Shown: positions 36,635 to 59,640, counted from the first letter of the stretch. The stretch is 64,000 nucleotides of DNA from Thamnaconus septentrionalis (GCA_009823395.1 CM020510.1:5854773-5918772); one strand, 5' to 3'. Program-made: numbers and translations. Notes: generated from the sequence alone by a model not told the origin.

Positions 36635-37010
36635 GTAAGGAGGGACATGTGCAGAAATCGCGACCTTTAAAAAAACCCAAAACAAAACAATGAAAGATGC
36701 TCTTTGTCAAGCCTGCGTGCAACCCCTCACCCTGCCCAACTGTGGCACTTTGTGCACGCCTCCGTCGACATGCACGAGAAAGGCGAGGACTTTTGTTGTT
36801 TTGCCTTCCCGCACATCTGCAGCATCCTTGAATAGCACCAGGGCTGCATCCCGCAAGGATGAGGGGGGGCATGAGTTGCGCCGATGGAAGGGGTTGGGGG
36901 GGGGTGCATGCCGGGAAGGCTGAGTGGAGGGTGTGAGAGGCGCTTTTCACCGCTGCATGCTGGAGCCATATTCATTTCAGACGGTGTCTCTGTCATGCTT
37001 TGCGCCATCC

Positions 37011-37042
<32 letters not shown>

Positions 37043-40000
37043 AGCGCGCGCGCTTGATTCGGTGAAAAAAAAAAAAAAAAATGGGGGAGAGCTGGGACTC
37101 GGTTGTCCCATTGCGGTTGACAGCGCTGCGCTGCGCCAGTCACTACTGTTGTCACCCTGAGGATGTGATTTCTCCGGAGACCGTGTGGCCGTTCGACGAT
37201 CGATTATTCAAATCTGTGTCAGACAGGTCAATTGATCCCCTGATGTTGGTGGTGGTGGTGGTGGTGGGTGCATGGGGGGGGGGCATGCCTGCTTGGAGAA
37301 GGCGGGAGTTGGCTACTCAAGGGGTCACTGAAAGCAAGAGGTGCCAAGGAGGCTCTGAGCAGGGAACGGGGCACAAGTGAAGTGATTTAAGGTCATTGTT
37401 TGTCTGTTTGAGTTGTGCGCCTCACACCTCCAGCTGTCCTGCTGCTGCTGCTGCACCAGCGGGTTGGGTGGTGGGTGAGAGTGATTGTGTTTGCTTGTTA
37501 AAAAAAAAAAAAAAAAAAAATCTGGTGCACATTAGATCATAAATTTTCATCTCGGAAGCAGCCCGCGAGCAGTTGCTTATAAGCAGATTTAGAGAGCAAT
37601 TTTTTTCTGTGAATCCTTCAAAAACAGCTTATTTAGAGAGACGTTTGCGACATTTGTCACTTCACAAAGGACAAGACAACATGCAAATGAAGTGAAGGAT
37701 TGACTACTGTTGTTTTTGAAGCGTTCATTGACAGACTGAAGGTGCATATTGTGCAGAAAATTCAGTTGACACGTTAATTGACTTTTTTAAAGTAGATGCT
37801 AAATGCTATTTTGCAGCATGCACTGTTAGATCACAGCCATGCCTCTGATTGGCCGTTTGCTTTTCTTTGATGTCAGCACTTTAAGGTGACTCCAAGCTCG
37901 TAATCTATCACACCAACTGGGATCTGTTGTATTTCTTTGATAAACATTAGTAGCAAAGAGTCTATAGAATTTTTTGGCTTACATTTCAAGCGGGCCAATC
38001 AGACTTCTTCACTGTTTGCTGACTTAAGTTGGTAGTGCTGCCAGGTTTCCTGTTGGTGATCGGACCACTGCTGACTGGGACTGCAGTACTCTGGTGATTG
38101 GTGTTAAGTGTTACAGCTGTGAGCTTGTCAAGACGGTTGTGCCGGAAGCCAGTTTTCAAATGTCAGCCTCGTGGGTGCAAGAAACTGGAGACCATATCAC
38201 AACGCTCTCACTCTGGAACAAGAGGGACGTGAAAACACATGTTAACGGTGCAAACAGCTCTTCCCCCGAGTCTTCCCAAAATGCTGCTGCCGCCTCCCTG
38301 AACCAAGCTGGCGACAGCAGATCGCAGCGTGACCTATTTTTCTCTCAAGAACATCATTTTGAGAAATCTGATGGAGCCTGTGTGCCTGACTGCCTCTGTC
38401 AAACATTCCCACTCTGGAGTTTTATGGTGTTTCATGTTCCCAGCCAGCTGCTGATACCCTCCCTCCATTATGGAAAGATATGCCTCGATCATCACATAAG
38501 TCAGAAGTCATGGAGCCGAGAGGCTGTTTATCTTTGCATTCCCTGCTCTCAGAGACCCCGACATCAGGACGATGACAGAAGAACAGATCTAAATAGTTAA
38601 ATGTATTTTTTCCTCAAGCGTGTGCAGCTCAGTGCTGAACGTGTCCTTGGCCTTCAAACACTTAATCCAGATATGGAGCAGTGTGTCAGTGCCAATGAAA
38701 CTGAGAGCTTTACCCTTGCAGCCGCGGCGTCTTTGTCTCTGCTCCGGAGTGGATGTGCGGTTAGGACGGAAGCGGCGACGGTCTTTAAATGTCTAATGTT
38801 GCGCGTGTGTGTGTGTGTGTGTGTGTCTGCGTGCAGGAAATGTTTGTTTAGGCAGTGTGGATTTGATTTTTTCCTTTGCTCTCAGCCACCGTCGGGCCTA
38901 CGCAACGTGAGAGAAGCGGGCGCAGAGGGGGAGCGCGACACAGAGGCGCAGTGTGAGCAGTGTGTGACAGCCAGAGTCATACTGAGGGATTGCAAATTAA
39001 ACAGTGGCTCATCTCGGGGAGATGGAAATGAATGCTGGAGTCATTTTTTGGGGAGTGTGTGTGTCCATATTAGCGAGGCAGCAGTTTATAGGATGGGAGA
39101 CTGAAACACAGCTGACATGTGTGTGTGTGTGTGTGTGTGTTTTTATTGGAGAGCCAGTTTGCCCTGCTTCCACACTGACACTGCCACGTTAATTACATTC
39201 AGCTCGGCTCTCCGTCCCCTGATGGCTGTTTCCCTCGCTGGATCGCCATCTCCCGTGAAATCTGTTCGCCTCCTCCTCACCTTCACTGTCTGTGTTTCTT
39301 ATTTACCTCCATCCTCACCGACTCCCAGTATGTTTCCCTGTCTTCTCCCTCTATATCTTCCTTTCAGCCCCCCCCTCTCCCCTTTCTTCCTTCCTCCATG
39401 AAGCAAACCACCACAGTCACTGTCGTGACCTTGGTGGCGTTTTCTAAAGGGCTTCACACCACGGACGTATTTTTTTCAGTGCAAATTATTCACACTAGAA
39501 GATGTGTCTTGCACTGTTGATTCGGCATGAGTATTTTCAAATTGAAATGTTTTAGTTTTTTTTTAAATGCATACCAGTCACTCTGATTATATGTAACGGA
39601 TGTGACGTCTCCCACAACAACAACAACAGCATCAACACCAGTGACTGACAGCTCCTTTATGTGGTAACTCAGCACCGAGTGCTGTTTGACAAGCAAAAAC
39701 ACATTATTCATGCGACAGCTTTGGGGACAACACATGAAATAAAAGCCCATCCAGCCAGGTAGCTGCCATCAGTCCTCTTAGATGAGGCGTCAGCATCTGA
39801 AAAGAACCATTAATTGCCTCACTAACATCTGCAATCTGTTCAGAGCTGTGCTGCAGTTTCAGCTCCTCCATGGGGAGGCGAAACTCTCTGCTGAAGCTTT
39901 TGCAGTGTCCTGTCTGTCAAGCCCTTTTTAGTGGACATCTTTTCCTGCTTCTGTGGCAAATTTGTGTCGCGGCCGGAGTATCGATCCCGTTGTTTGGCAC

Positions 40001-40923
40001 CTGAACGTTTTTGTGCTCGTGCTTTAGGGCTCAAGTTGTGATTTCCGTCCTCGGCCTTTTTGATAGTGTTCCAGGTCCTCTGCCTCCTCTGTCTGTGGCT
40101 CAGTTTGCATTGCTGTCAAGTGCTTGTGCAGCTGCGGGGTTAAACAGATTATAAATGCAGAGAACGAGCCACTTAAAAGTCGGCTCGAGGGAGACGACTA
40201 ATGTCCTCCCTGTTTGGCCGCCTGCTAAACACCACATACTTGATGTATTTCATATATATTTGTCTGTGTCCCGTGTGTCTATATTAATAAGCCACTTAAA
40301 GGGTGATTTGTCCTCGCTATTGCAAATAGCATTCTTCAACCCCAGTCTGAACTTCACTAAATGGACAAGTTTAATAATTCATAACAACAAGGTGCATGCG
40401 GTGCCTGCATACCTTTTGAAAGAGAAAAAGATGATCTTAAAACAAAGCCTGTGCTGAAGGATGCGTAACGGAAACAAGTGTTTGTTTTCAAACATAAAGA
40501 CCTTTGACTGCAGTAAGAATGATGTGAAGAACACCCAAAAGCCAGTATTAAACTAATACCATTAAAGCAAACTAAATTGGGTTAGAATTAGTCAAAGTTG
40601 AGGGCCAGACTCTCACTCATTGTTACATGCTCTCCGCTCAGCAGGTTTATCCCTGAGGTTCAGCATCAGTTCCAGTGTGCATCTACTGGCTGTTTGTCTG
40701 AAGATGAAAAAAATGACAGAAGGGACTTAGATCACCAGATGTTCTTATTGAAAGAATATTTGCTGGAGGGGCTGAAAGCTGTCAATCGAAAGCATAAAAG
40801 CCCGATCAGTGGTAGACAATAGATGGATGGTTGGATGGATGGAAGGAAGGAAGGACTGACTGATTGAAATAATGCTTTTAAACTCTCCATATTCCAACCA
40901 AGTGCTCTCTTCTCTTCTTACAG
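36635..40923 (+). other. inferred intron 1 of grm5
   Basis: About 4.3 kb with no recognised exon. It contains GT tracts at about 37014-37041, 38804-38826 and 39117-39140, an A run at 37501-37520, and a short GGAT/GGAA run at 40820-40851. Confidence 0.45.
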
Positions 40924-49466
<8,543 letters not shown>

Positions 49467-50730
49467 TGATGAACTGTGAGTTCTGCTGCTTTCTGGAAAG
49501 AAACATTGTGGTTCCGTCACATACTTGAGTAAGTTAATTACATTCCCACTAGTAAACCAGATCATATTCAGATATTTTCTGAAGAGAGGGCGAGAGAGAG
49601 CGAGTGAGAGAGAGAGAGAGGGAGAGAGACAGTGTGTGTGTTTTGAGATGCCAAATGGTGCTAAACACCCAAATTGACTGTGCGTCAAGCCCTTTATGAA
49701 TTTACACACAAAAACACATGCGGAACCACTTCGCTAATTCATTTATTTAGGTTTTGTTTTCACTTGGATGAATTCCTCCTACAAAGAGGATGCAAAAAAT
49801 GAACCATCAACACACAGACTCTTCAACAAATAGATGTTTAAATCTCCGTGTGTGTGTGTATATGCGTGAGTGACTCAAGTGTGTAAGTGAAAATTGCCCC
49901 CGAGCCGCTCACATTTATGCTGCCATACCGACTGCGTAACATAAGAACGCAGAATTTGGCAGATTGGAAGCCAGCGGGGAATAGACGTTGAGGAGATTGG
50001 GACGATTATTCACATAATTCCGTATTCACATTCAAATGCCATTTTATTTTAATGCTGTTCCATTCTGTCTTATTCTACTCTTCCCCCAGCGATCTGAGCC
50101 TGTGTGTCTGTATCATAGCAGTTTTGTTGTCATCGCCGCCATGATGCTCATTATCCCCCGTGTTCATCACACACGCCGTCATCCTCATTGTCATCGTTGT
50201 CCTGTCCTCATGACAGCAAGGTAACGTCTGAACACTCTCTCTCCACCCTGTGAATGATTGCTTGGCTTCACTTAAAGTGTCGGGGGCAGGGGAAGATCCC
50301 GCCCGCATCGCGACCTGCGTTATTCAAACTTGTGAGCAGCAACAAAGGGTTGTACTGAGGCCATCGCTTCAAATGTTGTTACGCAGAGAACTCCTCTCTG
50401 TGCCAGCCTGAAGCAACACAACTGGGGAAAAGCCCATGAAAGGGCCTCACTGTAGCTTCCAACTGGTCCGGAGGAGCAGTTCAGTGGTGCATAGCTGCAA
50501 AAAAGAGGGAATTTATAAGCAGGGATACATCTCAAGAGAGAGAAAAAGTTCAAAACTTCAAAAGTGTTGCTGGATATTTGATCCCAGAATATCTTTTGAC
50601 ACATTTTCACCAAGCATTTCCATATCAGCCCAGCCAGTCAATGTGGAACACCGTCCATCTTTCTCATCTTTCGGTCTCTTGTTATTTTAACACCCTAACT
50701 TTATTAAATATTGTAAAAAGACATCAAAAG

Positions 50731-51002
50731 GACTGTAGCTCAGGAGGTAGAGCAGGTTGTCCAATGACCGAAAGGTTGGCGGATCAAATCCCACTCCATC
50801 CCAGCCTGTCGTGGTGTCCTTGGCCAAGACACTTAACCCTAACTTGCTTCCAATGGGACTGGCAGCACCTTGCATGGCACCCATTGGTGTGTGACTGTGT
50901 GAGTGAATGGGTGAATGAGAGGCCATTGTAAAGCGCTTTGGGGCAGCGTGAAGGTGCTGGAAAGCGCTATGCAAGTGCAGTCCATTTACCATTTTACCAT
51001 TT
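50731..51002 (+). mobile_element. tRNA-derived SINE
   Basis: The 5' part is tRNA-like, with an A box TAGCTCAGGAG (50736-50746) and a consensus B box GATCAAATC (50782-50790). The body includes GTCCTTGGCCAAGACACTTA and GTGTGTGACTGTGTGAGTGA. The 3' tail AAAGCGCTATGCAAGTGCAG ends in repeated TACCATTT. This layout is that of the abundant tRNA-derived teleost SINEs. It appears full length. A target-site duplication was not identified. Confidence 0.85.
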
Positions 51003-52561
51003 AATCTTCTGATCTATGCCTGGAAAAGAAAACGAACCACAGCTGATCCACCTTAAAAAATGAACCACTCACAAATCAAGCAGGTTTACTTTACATCTCG
51101 CCGTCCGTCCCGTCCGCAGACGGCAGCCCTGCTCTGATTAGGCCAGTTTAATTGAACATCAGCCCTGGTTATCGTCAGCGTGGCTGTAAATGATGTGACG
51201 CTAACGGCCGGCTGCACCTCTTCACCAGGGAGGAGGCAGCTGGAGAAGAACTTGTGATTAGCTCAGTGACGCCGATATAATTACATCACGGCGAGCGGCG
51301 CCCAGATGATGGCTCCGTTAGCGAGGGCGGAGAAGCGGTCGCTAATGGAGCGGAATGGCCCAAAGTCTCCATGCAGGGCTTTTTCAAACGGAGATATCTG
51401 GACGGTGTGAACTAGTGAGTCAGAAGAAATGTTGGGAAAACCATTAGTCACTTCCATTTAAATCCTCCTTCCTGTTTAAGACTAATGCAAACCACATTAG
51501 TCACTTTTTATGAGCCACAAGGGCACCATCGCAGTCCACTAATCACTCATCGCTAATAATGGATTGGCAACAGATTGATTTTAAAGAGGTTGTTAGGTTA
51601 ATATCACCTGTCACTGCGTGTACGGTATGTGTGTGTCTTTTTGTGTAATAACTGTGACTAATTCCCTGAAAGGGCATTCATTTGATTTCCATTGAAATGT
51701 TTAATGCTTGAAATATTCACTGTGTTGGTCACTTAAGTGTAGTGACTCATCAAGTAGCCAGTCCTTGATTAAATTTATATTGGACTAGTGGACAGTGGTA
51801 GTGGATATCAAAGAGCAGGTGATTGTGTTAGCAGAGTCCGTTAAAATTAAGTTAAAAAAAACTGAATTTAATTCATTATTTAGTATGCATTTTGTGCAAG
51901 CAGAATCTTTGCTGTACTTCTTATGTTAGTTAAAAGGATTCATCTGGTCATTGTGATAACGTTGCAATAGTGCTGCACTGATATATACACAATATATAAA
52001 TAAAAATTATTGAGGACATTAACGACTTGAGTGAGTTAAAATCACTCACTGGAAAGGAAAGCCACACACACACACACACACACACACATGGCTGAGCTTG
52101 AATGTATTGATTGCTTCTGTCCTATAATTCCTCTTGGTGCCAGTTGGCTACAGACCCATTAATGAAAAGCTGGGCTGAGATAAATATCTCATGCCACATG
52201 GGACGCACAGTCCCCTACTCTACACACACACTCACACACTCTCCCGCTCTCACACACTCGCGAGTACAAATTCAATGCGTCCCCCATGCGATTAGTTTTT
52301 CCGTAAATCAAATTAACGACCTTTTATTTGTGGCGAAGTGAACGAGTCTCTCCAGGCACAAAATAAAAAAAAAAAAAAGCAATCCATCTCGAGCGCCACT
52401 TGTTCAACGTTGCTCCCTTGCAGGCGTAAGAAGGCATAAGTTTGAGTTGTCACACTGAGTCTGTTCAATAACAATATAAAAAAATCATAACCAGCTGCCT
52501 GACCACCGCTGTTGGTTCTCAAATGCATCCTAGCCAACAAAATGAGCTGTTTCGCGTTGTG

Positions 52562-52562
<1 letters not shown>

Positions 52563-52601
<39 letters not shown>
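52563..52601. repeat. (TG)n microsatellite in grm5 intron
   Basis: About 19 perfect units. Confidence 0.94.
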
Positions 52602-52602
<1 letters not shown>

Positions 52603-54323
52603 TGTCCACTCCGCCCGTGCTATTTTTAAACCCCTCCATCATCTCAAATGCAGCAGTTTCCCAACAGAATCTGGGGGAGGAAGAAAATCACAATGAGGGA
52701 GTCCAAATTTTGGCCCCCTTTTTAACGCACTTGCACAACAATGTGCAATAATGACAGCAGTTCATGTGAGGCCTCGCCTCATTGTTTGCTCTGCGGAGGG
52801 TCACATCGCTCGTACGCGACAGCCGGAGCCGCTGCCTTGTTTTTTTTTTTTTGGCGTATTTTGAATTCATGGCTGTCCTGTTGAATGAAGCTGAGGGAGA
52901 AGAGTTTGAATCAAAGAGTCAAAGAGGGAGGGAGACTCGCTGGAGATCCTCCAGCTCCAGTCTCCACCCCCTTCCCTCTTCCTCCTCATCCCTCCTCCTC
53001 CTCCTCCTCCTCTTTCTCTGCTGTTGCCATGGAAATATCTCGCGCAGCGTTCGGGTGAATCCAGCGCGGGAGCCGGGGCCCAACATGTGGCGCATGCGCA
53101 CGCCGCTTGTGTGAATGGCTGCTGTGCAAGCGTGGGTGCGTCTGTTCATGTGTGGGCGGGCGGCCGCCAGGAAATGTGTACTGTGTGCGAGGTGCTTTTT
53201 TATTCTTTCTTTTTTTTTTCTCTCTCTCTCCACTTGTCAAATGATTGTAAAATACCTCCAGCACAGTCGGAATGAAGGGTCTGTTGATGCTTCAGTGTTC
53301 ACGGTTCATTAGAGTCGACGGAGTCGACTTTTCGCATCCTGTAATCCCCTTGTTTTATTATCTTTGTTAGCCTGCCTGTCCCGGCCCCTCGAAGGCTCTT
53401 CTCCACGACTCAAAAGGTTCCGTATTCCTGAATTCACTTCCCCAACAGTCAATTGTGTCTGCATCCAGTCAATAAATTCCTTAAAATAAGGAAAATTCCT
53501 CCTTCCTTTGCTTTACGTAACACTAAAATGACGTAAAGAAGTGTATGGGATTGAACTCAAAACCCGCTGAGGTCACATGATATGCAAAACGGACTTAATA
53601 AGCAGTGTTTTCTGGTAGCAACACTGTCTGTGTCTCTAACAGTGAACTCACTGACTGCCGCTGAGCTTCACAGAAACAAAACAGCTTCATCCTTCTTTTA
53701 CTCACTCCACTCCTCAGAAAGTTTGTGCTCAACCACTCAGTTCTGCAAATCAGACCTTTGTGATGTGATGTCACAAAGGGCACTCATATCTCTCCCAGGT
53801 TAGGCACCACACCACCCTGTTGGTTGATTGAGTTTTCCCCCCTTCAAATGTGGAAAATTCAACAACAGTTTTAGAAATCAAGAAAAATAAATCCTCTATT
53901 CTGGGATTTTTATCCCTCATTCTGTGCTTCTGTCAACCTGACTGTGTGGATTTGTCAGAGATTCAAGCTGCCATTACAAAAACATAAAAAACCTTAAATC
54001 GTTTTGCTGTGTTCCATTTAACATCCAAGCCTTCTGTTCTAAGCTCGGCACTTTGTCGTTAATTTAAATCGGGACAGGTTAAAAAAGCGTCTCGTGGCAG
54101 AACATCTGAGGAGCCTACAGCCTTTTTTTCCCCCTAAATGGGCTTTGAGTGGATAGTGCACCTGCATCAGAGGTGAGAGGAGATCAAAGGCTTGATGAGG
54201 AACGGAAGAGAGTGAGAAGAGGCAGCAAATGAGAAGCGTGAAAATGCGAAAGAAGGACAAAGACGACGGAAGAGGGGAGAGATTAGCAGTCGTGGGCAGA
54301 GGAAAGCAAATAGAGCAGGTAAA

Positions 54324-54325
<2 letters not shown>

Positions 54326-54380
<55 letters not shown>
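54326..54380. repeat. (GT)n microsatellite in grm5 intron
   Basis: About 27 perfect units. Confidence 0.95.
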
Positions 54381-54383
<3 letters not shown>

Positions 54384-54780
54384 CTTTCAGCTGTCGTTAT
54401 AATGAAAGATTCCTTGTCAGACATGAAAAGCAAACCCGATGCTGCAGGAGAATAATTTACGCCTCACCGCTGGGCTCGCCATGAATCTGCCCCAGCAAAC
54501 TTGTGAGCACATTTATGAAAACACACACACACACACACACTCACACACGCACTCAGTCACCCAGACGGTATGCGCTGACACCGTAGCCCTGTTCCAGTTG
54601 TGCGCCTGCGACATGGCCCTGTGCGGCACATGCTCAGTGTCATTCTAATGCAGCCGTAATTAAAACAAGAGCTGCTTGGTGTCATTTAATTGGGGCAATG
54701 ATGAAAATTAAGTCGACTGTTTGTTTTCATAATGTGCAACAAAAGGCCGCTGCTAATTAAAACATTGGGGTAAATGAAGA

Positions 54781-55247
54781 GATGGATGGATAGATGGATG
54801 GATGAATGGATGGATGGATGGATGGATGAATGGATGGATGGATGGAAGGATGGATGGATGAATGGAAGGATGGATGGATGGATGGATGGAAGGGTGGATG
54901 AATGGAAGGCTGGATGAATGGATGAATGGATGGATGGATGAATGGATGGATGGATGGATGGATGGATGGATGAATGGAAGGATGGATGGAAGGGTGGATG
55001 AATGGAAGGCTGGATGGATGGATGAATGGAATATGGATGAATGGATGAATGGAAGGATGGATGAATAGATGGATGGACGGAAGGGTGGATGAATGGAAGG
55101 CTGGATGGATGGAAGGCTGGATGGATGGAAGGCTGGATGGATGGATGAATGGAATATGGATGAATGGATGAATGGATGGAAGGATGGATGGATGAATAGA
55201 TGGATGGACGGAAGGGTGGATGAATGGAAGGCTGGATGGATGGATGA
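54781..55247. repeat. GGAT-type minisatellite with higher-order units
   Basis: About 467 bases of GGAT/GAAT/GGAA/GGCT tetramers. The marker AAGGGTGGATGAATGGAAGG recurs at about 54890, 54990, 55081 and 55212, and a GGAATATGGA block at 55028 and 55151. Segments of about 90-130 bp have therefore been duplicated above the 4-bp level. Confidence 0.92.
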
Positions 55248-58200
55248 AAGCTCATCTGTTGCTGATTGTTACCGTTTGTTTTACATTGTCTGGGTCTGAG
55301 CGTCATAGTTGTGTAACGTTTCACACTGGAGATCTGCGAAGGTGTGTGTGCGTGTGCGTATGTGTGTGTGTGTGTGCGTGTGCATGCGTGTGTGCTTCTC
55401 TTCTTCTGGATCTGTTAATATTGTGATATTGGAAGTCTGCCGTTTTCAAAAGGGAAATAACCTACTCTGAGTAACATATCCAGCAGACCTGTACATCCTT
55501 CTGCCGCTATGAAGAGATCTTTTGGCTGTTTTACAGTGTGCTTGATGGAATATCATCACGTCTCAACATCCTTGGATTGAAATTTTCAGCTTGAGGCTTC
55601 ATGCTTGAGGGAGGTCAAAATGTTGCCATGTAAATCAATGAATTCTACTCAAAGTAATATTTATAGATGCCTTGTCAATTTTCAGGTGTCTTTTTTTTCA
55701 CTTTGGTTCAAACTCCTTCCGTCAGTTGTGCAACAAGCAAACCCAGATTGTTTACCAGTTTATTATTTACACAGTCCAGCCTGAAGCCGTGCAGGTGCGG
55801 ATGAAGATGATTCCAAGCTCGCGTTATGAAACTGTTTTTTTTTTTGTTATTCTTCCTGACACGGTTTTGTTGCATCAGGTGTGTTTTTTTTATCTCTCCG
55901 TGAGTTTGACAGCACAAAGGATTTGATGATGCAAAGTGTGTCGGATCTCCTCCTTCCTCGGTGCCAGAGGAGTCAAACTCGCATCACAGAACTCTGTCAA
56001 CATCTTCACGCACACACAACGAATCGAAAACTCTGAATCAAACGTCTCTGTTGTCCGTGTGTGGTAGCCAATCAGAAGGCTGCAAGCTTAAATCCACCAA
56101 TATCAAATAATCCTGTGTCTTCGTGTCTCTCTGAAGCTGCATCAGGCTTGTTTTTTTTTTTGACACGCCACTCGTCTTTTGATGCCTCCACCTCCAGTTG
56201 TTTTCTGTTTGCTCACCGTGTTTAAAGTCGGTCTTGATGCGACATCAGTGGCAGAATTCCTGTTGCACGAATTCGCTCTTGAGGTCTCTCTTTCTCTTCG
56301 CTCTTAATTTCTTGAGGCTTTGAGTTCAGACACCAGCAATAGACACAGCACAACTCCAAAACAGCCTATGTGAAGCAAATATGTGAACAGCTAACAAACA
56401 TGGACTGGAACGCTGCATCGGTGTGGTTGCCAGTTTCATGTCTGCAGAGTGGAGTCAACACTGGCACTCTGACCGCGCTCTTCCAGATGTTAGACTGATC
56501 CCTCAGCTCGGGAACCCAAGCACTGCGCATCATGTGACAAAGTCCTCAGAGGGAGGGAGAGAGAGACTGCGAGATACCGTTAAGCGGACCCAGTAGGCGG
56601 TTCTAATTACAGTCTAGAGGAGACGAGGAGAGTGTGACGCAGATAATTGAAAAAAAGAAAAGAAGAGAAAAACCTTCCAAAAAACTGCAGTGCGTGTTAT
56701 GGATTGAAACTGCCGGGTTTTGATGGACAAATGCAGATTCACTCGAGGGAGTCGCGAGCGAAATGCCCCTCGGCCGACCTCCACTTCCAGCCATCTGCTC
56801 TGGCGTTTAATCGCGCGGCGGTTCTTCGTCATGTCCTCCCGTCCCTGCCTCTTCTTCTCTGGTGTCTCGTCTCCTCTGTCCTGCGGGGCCGTGATCCGCT
56901 GTCGACGGAGCCGCTCATTATCCTCACATAGGCTGCGCGTTTTTCCTCCCCCCTCGCCGAATAAAAGAAAGCTGTGCACTTCCTGAATGAAGATTATGTC
57001 TAGGGGCATATGTTGGCATATGAGGGTTTTGATAAAGAATGTGATGGATCAATCAGAAGGCCGTCCAGCGGCGGATGAAAGCAGCTCATCCCGGTTCCAC
57101 GTGAGGAGGTCAGCACATCAGCTGATGACTGCTCGGATTGCTCCATACGTCAGATCATTATGCACTTCTGCCGCTGCTCCGTGTTTGTGCTTTCCTCCCT
57201 CTGTTGCCTCTCTAGGAGACGGGCTGATTAATGGCCGGCTGGTAATCTGCGCACTTGGGGGGAAAAAAATGCCGAGACATCCGGCAGGAGAACACGAAGG
57301 AATTCCTAATTGCATTCCACGCACGCGTCTCCTGACAGGCGGTCCCGGGAAGAGCGCTCCGTATTGCGCGTCGGCTCGGCTGTGTTGCAGCATGCAGGGG
57401 GAGAGGGAGGATGGGGGGGGGCTTTGCTTAGGGCTGACACGCCAGCGCACCTACACACACGTTCATCCTCTTATTGCTCTCCCAGGGAATGGCCTTATCC
57501 TCTTACGGCACTCCAATGGGAAAAGTGCTGGGAATTAGAGGGGATGTGAGGGAGGGGAGAGGTGGGCAGCCAGACAGGCTGGGAAAAGTCAGAGGGGAGA
57601 AGAGGGGGAGGCTGAGAGGTATGAAAATGACGTCAGTCCCGGTTTGATTCTCTCCTGTTTATAAATCTTGGGCTCGACAAACTGCGTCATGTGAGCAGCA
57701 AAGTCTGTTTGTCTTTTTTTTGTTTGTTTCTAGTTTTGTGATGCTCATTTTCTCAGATTTACACTGTGGGATTAAACCACCAGCAGAGTCACATCACATC
57801 GGTGCAGTGGCTCAGCGTATTCACATACACGTACAAAACGGACACAAACACACACACACGCACAAACAGAAAAAAATAATCCCTTTAATGGACTTTGTTA
57901 TCGTAATCCAGGCAGGAATCTGAGGGCTTTTATTTATTTTTGGGATATGCTTTTCCTTGTTAATCGTGCTTATGCTGCTACTAAGCTGCCACGAAATCGT
58001 GACAACAAATATCTCATCAGGTCGCCGCCAACATCTGACATTTCCCCCCGTTCTCGCCGTCCTTTATCTCGTCTCGCCGCGTGATCATCGGCAGCTTTTC
58101 CAGCCTCTTTCTTCGCCGCTTGCGCCGCCTCTCATTCATCACGCATTAGAAAGGCCCATCTGCGAAAGAGATGGCCCCGCTATCTCCTGAAGTGCCCCGG

Positions 58201-59452
58201 CAGGAAATGAATTGGCCTCCCTTAATTTAGGTCCAACCCTGAACCAGACAAAAGGTAATTAAGAGACGTGTGAACTGTGCTCGGACCTCTGGTAGAACAT
58301 AAAAAAGGAATTGCAGAAGAGCGAGAAGAAAAATGAAGGCAGTAAAAAAATTCTAAATCGTCTGCTTTTGAGGCCAGAGACGTTGAGTTGAACGACTGCG
58401 GCTCCAGGAAAAGTGAGTGATTCATTAACTCCCCAACTTATTCTCATTCTCCGGTCTCCCGATGCTGAAACAAGATGCTCTAATCGCTCGGGCAATTTGC
58501 TGGCCGTGCCCGGCTTTGTGTTAATGGGTCACCGGTAAGAAATGGGTCATCGGTCTGAGTGAAATATGAAGTGAGCTGCTCTGCGCTGGCTGATGTCCAG
58601 GAAATGGAGCGATTTGCGACGGCGTCCCGAACCCGGCACCTGTAGCGTAGAGAGAATTATCTGTCAAACGAAGCTCGGTTCATTTTTTTGGGAGCGTGAT
58701 TGACGATTTCTGCTGGTGCAAACACCACCTGACTTTGCTTTCGATTAACTGAGCCCAGCAGATACGTAGACGTCCAGAAAGCAGCTCATTTAGCCCTCTG
58801 TTCACAGCCTCCTGCTAAAATGCTGGATTTTAAATGCTGTCTGAGGGCGGAGCCAACACCTGGGTGGATGAGGTATCATCAGGTAGGGAGAGGAACGACT
58901 GCCCTCTGTGACATCACACAGGGCTTGTTTTTGAAGCTGGATGGAGCAGCCAGAGAAGTAAAGGATGTAGTGGGCATTGACTGGCAGGTGGATGTTGCCT
59001 CCAGGAAACTCTGGTGAAGGGTGTTTTTCTAGGTGGTTGTTGAAATCCAACATGCACCAATAAGTCATGAACAAACTTCAAAAAAATAAACTTTTAGTTT
59101 TTATCTTGTCAGAGAAAGCAGCAACCATCTTCTGGCAACATGTTAAAGGGTCTTTGAGGTTTGCATCTTCATTTAGGGTGAAGAGTTTGTGGCCCACAGT
59201 GCAGCCAACTAACCACCAGATGGTGAATTTTTTTCTTTTTTCTTTATTTATTACTTTACTTTTGCACGGCTCCTGCCTTGTTTGCTGCCTTCAACTAGCA
59301 GCTCATTATCAGATGTTGACATTTTATCAAGCCCGTGTGTGCGTGACGGCTTCTTGTTTGTGGCTCACGAAGGAAAAAGGCCAGTGGGCTCAGCGACGCT
59401 TGACCGTTAATCTCCCTCTTCGATATTCCTGCTGTCATTCCAACCCGTGACC

Positions 59453-59453
<1 letters not shown>

Positions 59454-59495
<42 letters not shown>
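59454..59495. repeat. (CAG)14 repeat in grm5 intron
   Basis: 14 uninterrupted CAG triplets, non-coding, on the sense strand of grm5. Confidence 0.95.
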
Positions 59496-59496
<1 letters not shown>

Positions 59497-59605
59497 TCCT
59501 CTAGTGTCACAGCGTTTCCCTTCGACTCCGCCGTCTCCGCCCTCGTCAGCGGATGCAAAAGTTGGCATTAATCGATTTCCTCATTCCACACCCGCACAAG
59601 TGCGT

Positions 59606-59606
<1 letters not shown>

Positions 59607-59640
<34 letters not shown>
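59607..59640. repeat. (CA)n microsatellite in grm5 intron
   Basis: About 17 CA units, 110 bases after the CAG tract. A CT-rich stretch follows (59677-59760). Confidence 0.92.

Noticed and set aside
38094..39104. Two adjacent open frames of about 167 codons
   Set aside because: No recognisable domain, no splice partners and ordinary composition. Chance frames in the inferred grm5 intron 1.
54686..55324. Open frame of about 212 codons, rich in Ser-Ile-His-Pro repeats
   Set aside because: It is simply the translation of the GGAT minisatellite, which is open in several frames on both strands.
56987..57538. Open frame of about 183 codons
   Set aside because: No family resemblance and no splice signals matching grm5. 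The expected next grm5 exon sequence is absent.
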